This document shows positions 25,030 through 34,200 of a DNA stretch of 64,000 bases, piece after piece (positions within the stretch are counted from its first letter, which is position 1; each line of letters starts with the position of its first letter). Under the pieces are notes generated by a model. That model saw nothing but the letters and a program-made list of their open reading frames with translations. It did not search any database and was not told where the DNA came from. Source of the stretch: Mesorhizobium sp. NBSH29 (GTDB taxonomy: Bacteria; Pseudomonadota; Alphaproteobacteria; Rhizobiales; Rhizobiaceae); contig NZ_CP045493.1 in NCBI RefSeq assembly GCF_015500055.1, forward strand, positions 1 to 64,000, written 5' to 3'. The translations under genes were made by a program, and so were the position numbers.

Positions 25030-26268
25030 CTACAGCCCTGAAGCCTTGGTGAGATTGACCCGAAAGCGGTCGCGCCGCCGCTGATATTTGCGGGTCATCT
25101 CGGCCGACGCGTGGCCAAGTTGCTTTTGCACATAGCGTTCGTCGACCTCGGCCGAGGAGGCGAGGCCGGCCCGCAGCGAATGCCCGGCAAACAGCTTCCC
25201 GCGTTCGCCCTCCGACAGATCGCCACGCACGCCGGCGGCGAGCGCCGCGCGCTTGACCAGCCGGGCGACTTCCTGATCGTTAAGTCGATCCGCGCCGACA
25301 GCTTTGCCTTGGCCTGAGACCCGCCGGAACAGCGGGCCATGGGCTATTCGCGCGAACTTCAGCCAGCTCTCCAATGCCACAACCGGACAGGTGGCGTCGG
25401 CGGAACCACGGCCGACCTCGACCTCGCGCCAGCCGGTTTTACCGCGCAGCGTGACCAAAATGCCTTTCTCTAGAACCTCGACCCAGCCGCAACCGTCTTC
25501 GGTCTGATCCCTACCAACGTCGAGACCGACGATTTCGGAACGGCGCAGCCCGCCGGCAAAGCCGAGCAGAAGCATGGCGCGGTCACGCAGGCCGCGCAGC
25601 GTGCCGCGGTCGAGCGTCTCCAGCATGGCAATGAGATCTTCCGGAAGGATCGCTTCCTTCTGGCGGGGAGGCGAGGCATGTCTATTGCGAATGCCGGCCA
25701 TGACCGTGGCGATGTGACGGTCCTTGCGGTCGAGCGGCTGGCCCCGCTGTGTATAATTCCAGGTCAGGGAGGAAAGGCGGCGTTGGATTGTCGCCACCGA
25801 GTTCGGCTTTTTGTCCCTGGTCGTCGTGCCTACGGCACTTCCGGAGGCGCAGGCGGTGATGTAGAGCCCGACGGTCTGTGGATCTGGCGGCAACACCTCC
25901 AGGTTTTGCCGGCGGCACCAAGCGCAAAAATGCTTCCAGTCGGCGGCATAGGCCCGGCGGGTGTTGGCCGAGCTCGCGGCCTCTATATAGTCTCGGGCAC
26001 GGCCGGCGAGGTTTTCCAGATGCGCTGGAACCCGTTGCTGAGAACCGATCGCCGGCAACGCGGGGGAGGGGGCATCGACCAGATGGTAGTCCGGCGCCTT
26101 GCCCATCTCCATGACGAGGTCGATGATATCCGGCAGGTCGTCTTCTCTAAACGTGTCAGGCTCGGCCGACGGCCGCGCGGAAACATCGTCATCCGCGCCC
26201 GTGCTGTGGGACGGTCCGGAAGGTCGCTCGACGTGATTTTTTGGGTTTTGCTCAACGTTTCGGGTCAT
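25030..26268 (-). CDS. tyrosine recombinase / integrase
   Basis: 412 residues. A polar N-terminal extension of about 85 residues precedes the SAM-like core-binding domain (NTRRAYAADWKHFCAWC). The catalytic residues are in place: Arg in GGLRRSEIVGLD, the His-x-x-Arg in GHSLRAGLASSA, His in QLGHASAEMT and Tyr in TRKYQRR. It starts divergently 126 bp from the DUF1403 gene, which it probably shares a regulatory region with. It could resolve plasmid dimers (Xer-like) or be the integrase of an integrated element. Confidence 0.9.
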   Translation of the reverse strand: MTRNVEQNPKNHVERPSGPSHSTGADDDVSARPSAEPDTFREDDLPDIIDLVMEMGKAPDYHLVDAPSPALPAIGSQQRVPAHLENLAGRARDYIEAASSANTRRAYAADWKHFCAWCRRQNLEVLPPDPQTVGLYITACASGSAVGTTTRDKKPNSVATIQRRLSSLTWNYTQRGQPLDRKDRHIATVMAGIRNRHASPPRQKEAILPEDLIAMLETLDRGTLRGLRDRAMLLLGFAGGLRRSEIVGLDVGRDQTEDGCGWVEVLEKGILVTLRGKTGWREVEVGRGSADATCPVVALESWLKFARIAHGPLFRRVSGQGKAVGADRLNDQEVARLVKRAALAAGVRGDLSEGERGKLFAGHSLRAGLASSAEVDERYVQKQLGHASAEMTRKYQRRRDRFRVNLTKASGL

Positions 26269-26393
26269 TTCTCATATAGAGAACAAAACGAACGATAATG
26301 CAACATTATCAGTCGTTATTTGTCCACGACAGGCTGTGCGTTTTTGTGCGGCGATGATGGTATAAAGCGCACGGTCGATTTATCATCCATTTC

Positions 26394-27350
26394 ATGATTC
26401 GTGCCGAGCCATTGCCTGCTGCCTCGCCGTCGCCGCCACGCGTGCCAGCCTGGGCGTTGCCGGCCGGACCGGTCGAACACGAAACCGATGCCGCTTTCTT
26501 TGTCGGCGCAGCCCTGAATTCGCTCGACTTTTCTGTTAGCTCCGAGCCGACATGGGCCGGCGCCTGGCGCCAGCGGCTCGCCCTGAAATGCGCCGCCGCG
26601 GCCGTGCGCCTCGCCGGCCGCTCCGAGGACGAGGCCGCGCTGCGCGATGCTTGGTATCTGCGTCCTGCCGACGGCGATCCCGGTCCCGCCGGCAGAATTC
26701 TGGCCGCATGGCGGCAGCTGGCATCGCGCCCGCCGGCAATCGACGCCGAAAGAGTGGCCGAGGTGGTCGAACTGCTTGGCCTGCGCTGGGATGACGGTTT
26801 TGCCGATCTTCCGGGGGCAGTTGACGATCTGATCCGCTCCGGTCGGCCGGCGCCATTTGCCGTCGCGGCAGTCGCCAGCCGTATTGTTTCGGTGTCGCCG
26901 GGAGCGGAATTGCTGGCCTGGTGGTGTGCCGATCTGGTGCTAGCGCAAAAACTGCGTTGGCTCCGGCCGGTGCCGCTGTTGATGGCCAAGGTATTTTCCC
27001 CAGCCTTCCGAACCAGTGACGATCGGGGCAAGCGGATTCGGCCGGGAGAGCAAAAGGAATTTGAAAGGGCGGTGTGCCTGGCGCTGGCGCAGGGCGCGGA
27101 TGACGCCTTGCGGCTGGCCGCAGACCTGTCGCGGCGCGCCGGGCGGCTTGCGGCGGTGGTGCCAAAGCTGCGCGCCAAGGGGGCAGGGGAGGTGGTCAAA
27201 AAACTGCTCGACGATGATGCTGTGCCCGGCTCGCTGACCACCAAAACCCTGTCGCGGTTCGGGGCGCGGCGTCTGTTCGAGCGGCTGCAAACATTCGAGG
27301 CAGTACGGGAGCTGTCCGGTCGCGACTCCTTCCGGCTGTTTGGGCTGTAA
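26394..27350 (+). CDS. DUF1403-family protein
   Basis: 318 residues, cytoplasmic, Ala/Arg-rich and mainly helical. I recognise the DUF1403 type from PAWALPAGPVEHETDAAFFVGAAL near the start, the helix RLALKCAAAAVRLAGR, and DALRLAADLSRRAGRLAAVVPKLRAKGA. It has no known activity. It lies 2 bp upstream of scpB and divergent from the integrase, so it probably works with ScpB in DNA structure or segregation; that link is inference from gene order. Confidence 0.8.
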   Translation: MIRAEPLPAASPSPPRVPAWALPAGPVEHETDAAFFVGAALNSLDFSVSSEPTWAGAWRQRLALKCAAAAVRLAGRSEDEAALRDAWYLRPADGDPGPAGRILAAWRQLASRPPAIDAERVAEVVELLGLRWDDGFADLPGAVDDLIRSGRPAPFAVAAVASRIVSVSPGAELLAWWCADLVLAQKLRWLRPVPLLMAKVFSPAFRTSDDRGKRIRPGEQKEFERAVCLALAQGADDALRLAADLSRRAGRLAAVVPKLRAKGAGEVVKKLLDDDAVPGSLTTKTLSRFGARRLFERLQTFEAVRELSGRDSFRLFGL

Positions 27351-27352
27351 CC

Positions 27353-28039
27353 ATGGCCGGATCTGCCGCACGCAAAGGGCCAATTGGCCAGCCGGCGCTG
27401 CTCGACACCGAGCTCGAGCACCTGCCGCCGGAACTGCGCTGGCGTGAATGGATGGGCCGGGTCGAAGCGGTGATCTTTGCCGCCAGCGCGCCCGCGACTC
27501 GTGAGACTCTGGCGCGCGTCGTCGGCAAGACCTGCAACATCGAGCTGATCATCGACGACATCCGCGCCGAGCTCGCCGGCCGGCCCTACGAGCTGGTCTC
27601 GGTCGCCGGCGGCTGGCAGCACCGGACCAAAAAGGCGTTTGGTGACGTCATCCGCACCGCCTCAGGCCAGGCAGAGAGCTTACGGGCACTGTCGCAATCG
27701 GAAGGATTGGTGTTGATGTGCATCGCCTATTTCCAGCCAATCACGCGCAGCGAACTCTCTTCGTTCTTCGGCAAGGAGGTGTCGCGCGACCTGATCGGGG
27801 TTCTCCGCTCGCAGGATCTTATTGCGTCCGGGCCACGCTCACCGCAGCCGGGAGCGCCCTATACCTATGTGACGACGAAGGCGTTTTTATCCCACTTTGG
27901 CTTCGACACGCTGCGCGATTTGCCGGATTTCGAGGCGCTCGAGGATGCCGGGTTGTTGTCGAAGGACAAAATGCTGGCAGGGGATATCCCCTTTGGATTG
28001 GCTGGCGGGGGAGACGTAGACGATTGCGACATCGCCTGA
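27353..28039 (+). CDS. scpB: SMC-Scp complex subunit ScpB
   Basis: 228 residues. Two winged-helix domains are seen: VEAVIFAASAPATRETLARVVG with the following IDDIRAELAGRPYELV, and then LSQSEGLVLMCIAYFQPITRSELSSFFG, with SRDLIGVLRSQDLIASG. The last 30 residues are acidic. ScpB normally bridges ScpA and the SMC ATPase in chromosome condensation. Neither scpA nor smc is in the window, so this plasmid copy may modify the host complex or act separately. Confidence 0.88.
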   Translation: MAGSAARKGPIGQPALLDTELEHLPPELRWREWMGRVEAVIFAASAPATRETLARVVGKTCNIELIIDDIRAELAGRPYELVSVAGGWQHRTKKAFGDVIRTASGQAESLRALSQSEGLVLMCIAYFQPITRSELSSFFGKEVSRDLIGVLRSQDLIASGPRSPQPGAPYTYVTTKAFLSHFGFDTLRDLPDFEALEDAGLLSKDKMLAGDIPFGLAGGGDVDDCDIA

Positions 28040-28565
28040 CGATCTAACTCAAAGCCCAGCAGTTATTGCTGCCGGCAGGGCGCTCTTGGCCTCATTGGCG
28101 AACTCAGACTACGCAAGATGAGGGCAGGACGGCTTCGCGCGTGCGGAATTTTATATGATCAATCGCTGTTGCCTGCAGCACTCGCGAGCTTTACGCAATT
28201 ATCGAACTTGGCGAACTTGCATTCTGTCTCAACATTGACGGAAACCGGTGGTTGTCGTCATGGCCGGTGCAAAGCGCAGCAATCATAGCGTGACCGCGTC
28301 GGATGTGGGAGTCGTGTTCTTAAGCTTCACAACAGATCTACCGGCACAGGCTGGCCCAAGGGCCTCCGGTGTGTAAGAACTCAAGGCAAGCGGCGATCCG
28401 GCTGCATTTTCAGCTCGCATCGATCCGCCGGTATTGGCGAGTGACCCGAGTCGTGCTTGCCTCACTTGCCCTGTCATTCGACATCATGCGTCGCTGCAGC
28501 CGCTGAGTGAGGGACCGCTCGAAATGCTCGGCAGAACCGTAGCGTCATTCGATGAAGGAATCATC
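28040..28565. other. intergenic region, no gene recognised
   Basis: About 525 bp between scpB and the flavodoxin-like gene. Base composition is lower in GC around 28150-28220. Only short unconvincing frames are present. It probably holds the terminator of scpB and the promoter of the next operon, but I see no clear motif. Confidence 0.5.
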
Positions 28566-29327
28566 ATGCCCCTGAGTCCCCAACAAGCACGGGTCTGCGC
28601 CGCGAGTACGATTGACTTTTCAGGTCTCTCGGCCCTGTTTATCAATACCTCGCTCAAGAGATCGTCGGGCGACAGTCACACACGGCTGCTGTTGGGCGTG
28701 GCCGGCGACATGATGCAACGCGCCGGTGTCTTGGTCGAACACATCCATATGCTCGATCACATCATTCCGCCCGGCGTGCAGCCCGACATGCAGGAGCATG
28801 GCTGGGACCGCGACGACTGGCCAAAGCTGTGGGACAAGGTCAGGGCCGCAGACATTCTCGTCATCGGTACGCCGATTTGGCTCGGCGAGGAAAGCTCGGT
28901 CTGCCGGGTGCTTATCGAGCGCCTCTACGGCATGTCGGGACTGCTCAACGACAAGGGGCAATCAATCTATTACGGCAAGGTCGCGGGCAGCGTCGTCACC
29001 GGCAATGAGGACGGGATCAAGCACGCCGCCATGACCATCAGCTACGCCCTGTCGCATCTCGGCTACACCATCCCGCCTCAGGCCGATTGCGGCTGGATCG
29101 GGGAGGCCGGGCCGGGCCCATCCTACGGCGACGAGAGTGACGACGGCACCCGCGCCGGCTTCGACAATGACTTCACCCAACGCAATACGACGATCATGAC
29201 GTGGAACCTGATGCATTTGGCGCGCATGCTGAAGGCATCGGGCGGCTACGACAATCATGGCAATGACCGCAACGCCTGGAAAGCCGGGTGCCACTTTGGC
29301 TTCGAAAACCCCGACTACCGGTCGTAA
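28566..29327 (+). CDS. NAD(P)H-dependent FMN reductase / flavodoxin-like oxidoreductase
   Basis: 253 residues from the ATG at 28566 (GAAGGA upstream). It has the flavodoxin-like fold of FMN reductases: LSALFINTSLKRSSGDSHT binds FMN phosphate, then ADILVIGTPIWLGEESS and GKVAGSVVTGNEDGIKHAAM. It would reduce flavin or quinones with NAD(P)H in the cytosol. It leads a run of co-oriented genes ending with the hydrolase-OsmC fusion, which suggests an oxidative or electrophile stress function. Confidence 0.82.
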   Translation: MPLSPQQARVCAASTIDFSGLSALFINTSLKRSSGDSHTRLLLGVAGDMMQRAGVLVEHIHMLDHIIPPGVQPDMQEHGWDRDDWPKLWDKVRAADILVIGTPIWLGEESSVCRVLIERLYGMSGLLNDKGQSIYYGKVAGSVVTGNEDGIKHAAMTISYALSHLGYTIPPQADCGWIGEAGPGPSYGDESDDGTRAGFDNDFTQRNTTIMTWNLMHLARMLKASGGYDNHGNDRNAWKAGCHFGFENPDYRS

Positions 29328-29422
29328 GCCAGACACGTGCCGGTCCCTTCGCCTCGTTGGAAAGAAACGCATTCGGGCAAGGATGCCTGTCAAGGAAAAG
29401 GTTATGGAAAAGGTTAGAAGCC

Positions 29423-29854
29423 ATGACCCACCTTACTTCAGGTCTCCTGGCCGAATTTGTCGCTACCGCCGTGTTGTCCGTCCTGATGGTCGGCAAGTCG
29501 ATGATGGGCATCATGCCTGAGCTCGATGTCATCGCCATGCTGAGTGACATGATGCGCGCGCCGCTCGCCGCGGGCTGGATCGTGCATTTTGTGATTGGAA
29601 CCATCTTTTGGGGCGGGGGCTTCGCGATCCTCTACGATAAGATCCCCAGTGCCAGCGCTGTAAAGAAAGGCATCGTCTTCGGTATCGTCGCCTGGCTGCT
29701 CATGATGATCCTGATCATGCCGATGGCAGATGCGAGACTGTTCGGGATGTCGCTCGGTATCATGGCCCCTGTGATGACACTTGTGCTCCATCTCGTTTTT
29801 GGCGCAGTTCTCGGTGGTGTCTACGTGGCACGCGCACGTGCCATACTCAGCTGA
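29423..29854 (+). CDS. four-helix membrane protein (DUF6789-like)
   Basis: 143 residues from the ATG at 29423. Four hydrophobic segments: LAEFVATAVLSVLMVGK, GWIVHFVIGTIFWGGGFAI, GIVFGIVAWLLMMILIMPM and APVMTLVLHLVFGAVLGGVY. It resembles small DUF6789-type membrane proteins; function unknown. It lies between the flavodoxin-like reductase and the hydrolase-OsmC gene in the same direction. Confidence 0.7.
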   Translation: MTHLTSGLLAEFVATAVLSVLMVGKSMMGIMPELDVIAMLSDMMRAPLAAGWIVHFVIGTIFWGGGFAILYDKIPSASAVKKGIVFGIVAWLLMMILIMPMADARLFGMSLGIMAPVMTLVLHLVFGAVLGGVYVARARAILS

Positions 29855-29917
29855 ACCAATCCCGGTTGCGACAGACTTCGTTCTCCGCAACCGGGTGATC
29901 GCAAACCGGAGGGCGCC

Positions 29918-31138
29918 ATGCAAACCGAACGCATCACATTCCAGGGCCATTCCGGTGACACTCTCGCGGCGCGGCTCGATCTACCTGACGGCCCCGTCCG
30001 TGCCAGCGCGATTTTCGCGCACTGTTTCACCTGCTCCAAAGATATCCCAGCCGCGCGCCGCATCGCTGCGCGGCTGGCGATGCAAGGCATCGCGGTCCTC
30101 CGGTTCGACTTCACCGGGCTGGGTCATTCAGAAGGCGAGTTTGCCAACACACATTTCACCTCGAATGTCGCCGATCTCAGGTGTGCGGCGGACTATCTGG
30201 CGAACCGCGAAATGCCTCCAAAGTTGCTGATCGGCCATTCGCTGGGCGGGGCCGCGGTCATCAAGGTTGCGCCCGACATCAAAGGGTTGCGCGCTGTCGT
30301 CACCATAGGCGCCCCCTTCGAACCGGCGCATGTCTCGAACAATTTCGGCGCCAAACTTGATGAGATCAAGGAAAACGGCATTGCCACGGTCACTCTGGCT
30401 GGTCGCGATTTCATGATCCGCAAAGACTTTCTTGACGACATCTCCACCGCCAGCCTGCAATCGTCGCTGGCGCATCTTGGCGCGGCTCTGCTGGTGCTGC
30501 ACGCGCCGCGCGACGCCACCGTCGGGATCGAAAACGCCAGCGAGATTTTCCTGGCGGCCCGGCACCCCAAGAGCTTCGTCACGCTGGACGACGCCGATCA
30601 CCTGATCACAGACGAGGCGGACGCGACTTACGCAGCAGACATTATCGCGACGTGGTCTTCTCGATATACTGGCGATGCCAAGGCTGCAGATGCCTCGTCA
30701 GTTCCCACCGGCGTCGTGCGCGTCAGCGAACATGACCTGGCTGGGTTCAGGCAAGACATTTTCATTGGTGGGCGCCACCAATTGCTCGCGGATGAACCAG
30801 TGGAAGTTGGGGGCATGGATACCGGACCGACCCCCTATGAGTTCCTGTCCGCGGGTCTTGGCGCCTGCACTGCGATGACCATCCGACTCTATGCACGTCG
30901 CAAAGCCATCCAGCTGACCCATGTGGCGATCGACGTTAGGCACGACCGAGACCACCGGAAAGATTGCGAGGACTGCGACAAGAGCACGCGCAAGATCGAT
31001 AGGTTCAGACGGACCGTCCGGCTGCAAGGCGACCTTTCCGATGACCAGAAGGCCGCCTTGTTGCGTATTGCCGACAAATGTCCGGTGCACCGTACGCTTG
31101 TCGAGACGAGTGCAGTGGAAACGACACTGGAAGAATAG
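29918..31138 (+). CDS. alpha/beta hydrolase-OsmC fusion protein
   Basis: 406 residues, two domains. Residues 1-255 are a serine alpha/beta hydrolase: FAHCFTCSKD oxyanion region, the nucleophile elbow GHSLGG, and catalytic His in DDADHLI. Residues 270-406 are an OsmC/Ohr domain, with YEFLSAGLGACTAMTIRLYA and the second redox Cys in ADKCPVHRTL. OsmC proteins reduce organic hydroperoxides with two cysteines, here both present. The fusion exists as a family in Proteobacteria. It would be cytosolic and stress-protective, possibly supplied with reductant by the flavodoxin-like neighbour. Confidence 0.9.
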   Translation: MQTERITFQGHSGDTLAARLDLPDGPVRASAIFAHCFTCSKDIPAARRIAARLAMQGIAVLRFDFTGLGHSEGEFANTHFTSNVADLRCAADYLANREMPPKLLIGHSLGGAAVIKVAPDIKGLRAVVTIGAPFEPAHVSNNFGAKLDEIKENGIATVTLAGRDFMIRKDFLDDISTASLQSSLAHLGAALLVLHAPRDATVGIENASEIFLAARHPKSFVTLDDADHLITDEADATYAADIIATWSSRYTGDAKAADASSVPTGVVRVSEHDLAGFRQDIFIGGRHQLLADEPVEVGGMDTGPTPYEFLSAGLGACTAMTIRLYARRKAIQLTHVAIDVRHDRDHRKDCEDCDKSTRKIDRFRRTVRLQGDLSDDQKAALLRIADKCPVHRTLVETSAVETTLEE

Positions 31139-31274
31139 ATTGCGCCGACAATTCCTATTCCTTGCACTATAGGCTGGACGGTGACGAGGCCTAGCAGAGC
31201 AGGGCAAAACCGCCGTCGCCCGCGGCGGCAGCCGGACCCCGCAGCATGCGACAAACCAGGCGGCGGCTATATCG

Positions 31275-31525
31275 GTGCAGCAAGACGGAGGGTGCGTCCA
31301 AAGCTCGATCCGTTCATCGCCGTCATCGATCAGATCATGAAGGAAGACGGCGAACAGCCGAGGAAGCAGCGCCACACCATGAAGGGGATATTCGAGGTGC
31401 TGCGTGACGAACATGGCTTTGTTGTCTTCAAATCGGTGTCGCAAAATCTCGCCGACACGCCGCATGGTCACTCTCTCCGCCGGCATCTGGTTCCTCCTCC
31501 GGACAAGCCAAAGAAGCGAACCTGA
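31275..31525 (+). pseudogene. IS21-family IstA fragment with internal deletion
   Basis: The frame encodes RRRVRPKLDPFIAVIDQIM, then PRKQRHTMKGIFEVLRDEHGF, which is the early part of IS21 IstA. It then jumps to VFKSVSQNLADTPHGHSL and stops. Most of istA and all of istB are missing. The open frame starts at 31181, but the first 30 codons do not look IS-related. The element's end repeats follow at 31560-31605. Confidence 0.68.
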
Positions 31526-31559
31526 ACGCATCAACAGACCCTGCCCACCGCCCCGAAAT

Positions 31560-31605
31560 AGGGGGCGGCATCATCTCGGAACCAGGGGGCGACATCCCTC
31601 GGAAT
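31560..31605 (+). repeat. tandem 22-bp IS21-type terminal repeats
   Basis: Two related 22-bp units lie at 31560-31581 and 31584-31605, each beginning AGGGGGCG and ending TCGGAA. IS21-family ends carry such multiple transposase-binding repeats. This is the right end of the element whose istA start is at 31275. Confidence 0.65.
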
Positions 31606-31629
31606 CAGCAAGAAGACCGAGGGATGAAC

Positions 31630-31658
31630 GGATGCGAACATTTGTAACGTTCGCATCC
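31630..31658. repeat. perfect 10-bp inverted repeat
   Basis: GGATGCGAAC (31630-31639) and GTTCGCATCC (31649-31658) flank a 9-nt A/T-rich loop. It lies exactly between the IS21 end and the IS6 pseudogene. It may be a terminator or an operator; no gene reads directly into it. Confidence 0.6.
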
Positions 31659-31679
31659 CCCGCTCCCGTATTCGGAATG

Positions 31680-32136
31680 GTTGGTGCGAATTCTCCGCTC
31701 TCCGATGCGGAGTTCACGCAGCGCCGCCCCATACGATCGCAGACGATCCGTCACGATCTCATCAGCGGGGCCATGCCGCTTCTTGGTTTTCTTCAGGAGT
31801 TTCAATGCAGGTTTCTGTCCCGCGGCTTCGTCACGAAGCTCTCGAGAACTTCGCCTCCGTGATCGACAGCCCGCCAGAGGTAGTGCCGCTGGCCGTTGAT
31901 CTTCACGAAAACCTCGTCCAACTGCCACCGCCACGTGCTTGATCGCATCCCCCTCCCGCCGCTTTCGGATCTCCGCGACAAACATTGGCCCGAACCGGTG
32001 CCACCAGAACCAAACCGTCTTGTGGCAGATGTCGATGCCCCGCTCGTGCAGCAGGTCCTCCCCGTTCCGAAGCGAAAGTGAAAATGGATATACAGCATCA
32101 CGACCAGGCGGATGATCCTCGGGGCTCGTCTTGAAA
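31680..32136 (-). pseudogene. IS6-family transposase, degraded
   Basis: Several frames combine to a decayed IS6-type transposase: FKTSPE start, LSLRNGEDLLHERGIDI, FWWHRFGPMF, then after a shift WQLDEVFVKINGQRHYLWRAVDH (first Asp), then ADEIVTDRLRSYGAALREL (second Asp). The Glu region and the end are gone. At least three frame changes rule out function. It is only distantly similar to the intact IS6 at 30-859. Confidence 0.75.
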
Positions 32137-32201
32137 CAACGAAACGGTGTGCCTCGACAATGGCCGAAAGCCCTCAAGATCAAGGTTCATGGCAAGCACT
32201 T

Positions 32202-32822
32202 TCAGCGTCCGAAGAGCGTCACCTTCTTTTGGTCGTCGATCATGGCGGCGACGATGCCAACGATCGTCAGGCCATTGCTGAGCACGGCAGAGGCAAGCGC
32301 ATCATTGCCGGTTATCGATTTCCGAAGCTTATCAATGGCTGCTGCGTTTTCGGCCATTGACGTGTTGAGTACCGCCGAATTTGAGCCGCCAAGCAAGATG
32401 GAAATGTCGCGAACGTCGACGTGTTTGGGTTCGACAGTCTCAAGGTCCTTGGCCGTCTGCGCGGAACGCGAGATTGCTTCGACAAGGTCGGCAATATCGT
32501 AGGCAGAATTCTCTATCTGGGACGACGCAGGCGCGTCCGAACGGCCGCGTCCGCTTTGCTGTTGCGGAACGTCTGAGGGAGGTATGACGATGATCGTGCC
32601 GCCTGGGGGAGCCGGTTCGACGATCTCCCCATCACCAACTTTCGGCGGAGCCAAGACCCCGTTGCAGTCGTTCAGCTGTTCGCTAAGCGATTTGTCGTCG
32701 GGAGACGCCGCCGGATTTGCGGCGCAAGGGTTTGTTTCTGGCTTTGTTGTCTGTGCAACTGACGCGCCGCAAATGACGCACAAAGAGGCAGCAGAAGCGA
32801 GGGTGAGAATTCGAGGTCTCAT
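32202..32822 (-). CDS. exported hypothetical protein
   Basis: 206 residues, family not recognised. The signal peptide is ILTLASAASLCVICGASVA. The mature part has a Pro/Asn-rich segment with a possible disulfide pair (NPCAANP, NDCNGVL), a Pro-rich run ending IIVIPPSDVP, and a helical C-terminal half (YDIADLVEAISRSAQTAKDLE). Upstream a GGAAC box with GGTT 16 nt later hints at an EcfG-type promoter, but the second box is imperfect. Probably periplasmic. Confidence 0.6.
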   Translation of the reverse strand: MRPRILTLASAASLCVICGASVAQTTKPETNPCAANPAASPDDKSLSEQLNDCNGVLAPPKVGDGEIVEPAPPGGTIIVIPPSDVPQQQSGRGRSDAPASSQIENSAYDIADLVEAISRSAQTAKDLETVEPKHVDVRDISILLGGSNSAVLNTSMAENAAAIDKLRKSITGNDALASAVLSNGLTIVGIVAAMIDDQKKVTLFGR

Positions 32823-33048
32823 GGATCACCTGTTTCGTTTCGGCGTACTGCTACAGATGATTTTTACGCCAGCGGACGGGAGGTCTAACGCTAACCGCCC
32901 GTGATGAGAATGGTTCCGGCCTCACGCACGGCCTGCCGTATGCAAGCGTCGAAGCCTGATCCCAAATGATACCCATAGCTATGGCAACGTTTCGCGATTT
33001 CAGGGGTTGAGTGGTCACCAAGTCCCACGATTGAATTGGAGGAAGTCA

Positions 33049-33402
33049 ATGTCGGCAGGACAAAAGAGCGGAACTGGCGCAATGGATGAACTCGACGACG
33101 ATAAAGTCAGAAAGAACGACATCCTCAGCAACCGGGACAAGGCTCAACGTCAACCTGGGCAAAGCATGGATGGTACCGGCCTTCAGATCGATGAATATAA
33201 AGATATTCCGACAAATAGGCGCCCAAAGAGCGAAGAATCTTTGGGAAACGACGAAACAGATGCGACAGAGGAGAACGGTATGCCGGCGACTGAAGCTGAT
33301 GAATCAGACTCGACCGACCCTTCGCAGCAGGTAGACCGACCTGGCTTTGATCTGGGAGGGTCAACGGGAAAGACTCATGCGGGTCGAGGCTTGGGGTTGT
33401 GA
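33049..33402 (+). CDS. small acidic low-complexity protein
   Basis: 117 residues from the ATG at 33049, with GGAGGA upstream. It is rich in Asp, Glu, Ser, Gln and Gly (DELDDDKVRKNDIL, ESLGNDETDATEENG) and has no hydrophobic core, signal or membrane segment, so it is likely disordered. Such hydrophilic proteins are often stress-protective. Family not recognised. Confidence 0.55.
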   Translation: MSAGQKSGTGAMDELDDDKVRKNDILSNRDKAQRQPGQSMDGTGLQIDEYKDIPTNRRPKSEESLGNDETDATEENGMPATEADESDSTDPSQQVDRPGFDLGGSTGKTHAGRGLGL

Positions 33403-33553
33403 ACTGACGCAAAGGAGGATGGTAAAGGGCAACGGCTGCCGAGATAGCGCACTGCTGCGAGTCTCACCCGACATGACGGCGCGGAGTATCAGGAAACATC
33501 AGTGTGGAGGACCCGCCCGGGCAGTCGCCGCCGCAGAAAGAAGGGAGATCAGA

Positions 33554-34003
33554 ATGAGCTATGCGCGCTTTGGAGCGATGATTTTCACATCGACCATTGT
33601 GATGTTCGTGCTTATGTATATTAATACTTATGCGCTCGACCACGTGTTCTTTAGTCAAACTCGTGCATGGATGGCTTTGCTCATGGGCGCGACCATGTCG
33701 GCAATCATGCTGGCATTCATGCTGAAAATGTATTCAAACAAAGGCGCCAACTTTGCCATCTTCGTCGGAGCCGCTGCCGCTTTTGCTGTTTCGCTGTGGC
33801 TCGTCCGGAGCCAAGAGACCGTTTCCGATGTTTCGTACATGAGAGCTATGATTCCGCATCATTCGATTGCCATTCTCACCAGCGAGCGAGCCAATATGTC
33901 CGACCCGCGCGTCAGGAAGCTCGCGGATGAGATCGTCGGCGCACAGCGCCGGGAAATCGATGAAATGAAGGCGCTCATTCAGGATCTTGGCGACAGGAAC
34001 TAA
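33554..34003 (+). CDS. membrane-anchored DUF305 protein
   Basis: 149 residues from the ATG at 33554 (AAGGGAG upstream). Three hydrophobic segments (GAMIFTSTIVMFVLMYI, WMALLMGATMSAIMLAFML, FAIFVGAAAAFAVSLWL) precede a short DUF305 domain with YMRAMIPHHSIAILTSERA. The His-His-Ser pattern is the likely metal-binding core. It differs from the exported DUF305 protein of the copper island by its membrane anchor. Confidence 0.85.
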   Translation: MSYARFGAMIFTSTIVMFVLMYINTYALDHVFFSQTRAWMALLMGATMSAIMLAFMLKMYSNKGANFAIFVGAAAAFAVSLWLVRSQETVSDVSYMRAMIPHHSIAILTSERANMSDPRVRKLADEIVGAQRREIDEMKALIQDLGDRN

Positions 34004-34200
34004 GAATCGCCTCCCGTGCGCCAAACCTGAGATCGCGGATCGGCCATGTTACCCTTGAGCGGAACGGTTCGGAGTCTAATGCCAAGGTGAGACGTCAAGG
34101 TGATCGGTGACCGGCAGGACTGAGGTGAGTCCACAGGCCAATGAGTTCTACCCTGCTGGTGAATCCGGCATCCATGACCACAAAAATAGGAGACGACGGT

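Noticed and set aside
26309..27622. 437-codon minus-strand frame across DUF1403 and scpB
   Set aside because: Ser/Arg/Ala-rich shadow of two well-supported genes on the other strand.
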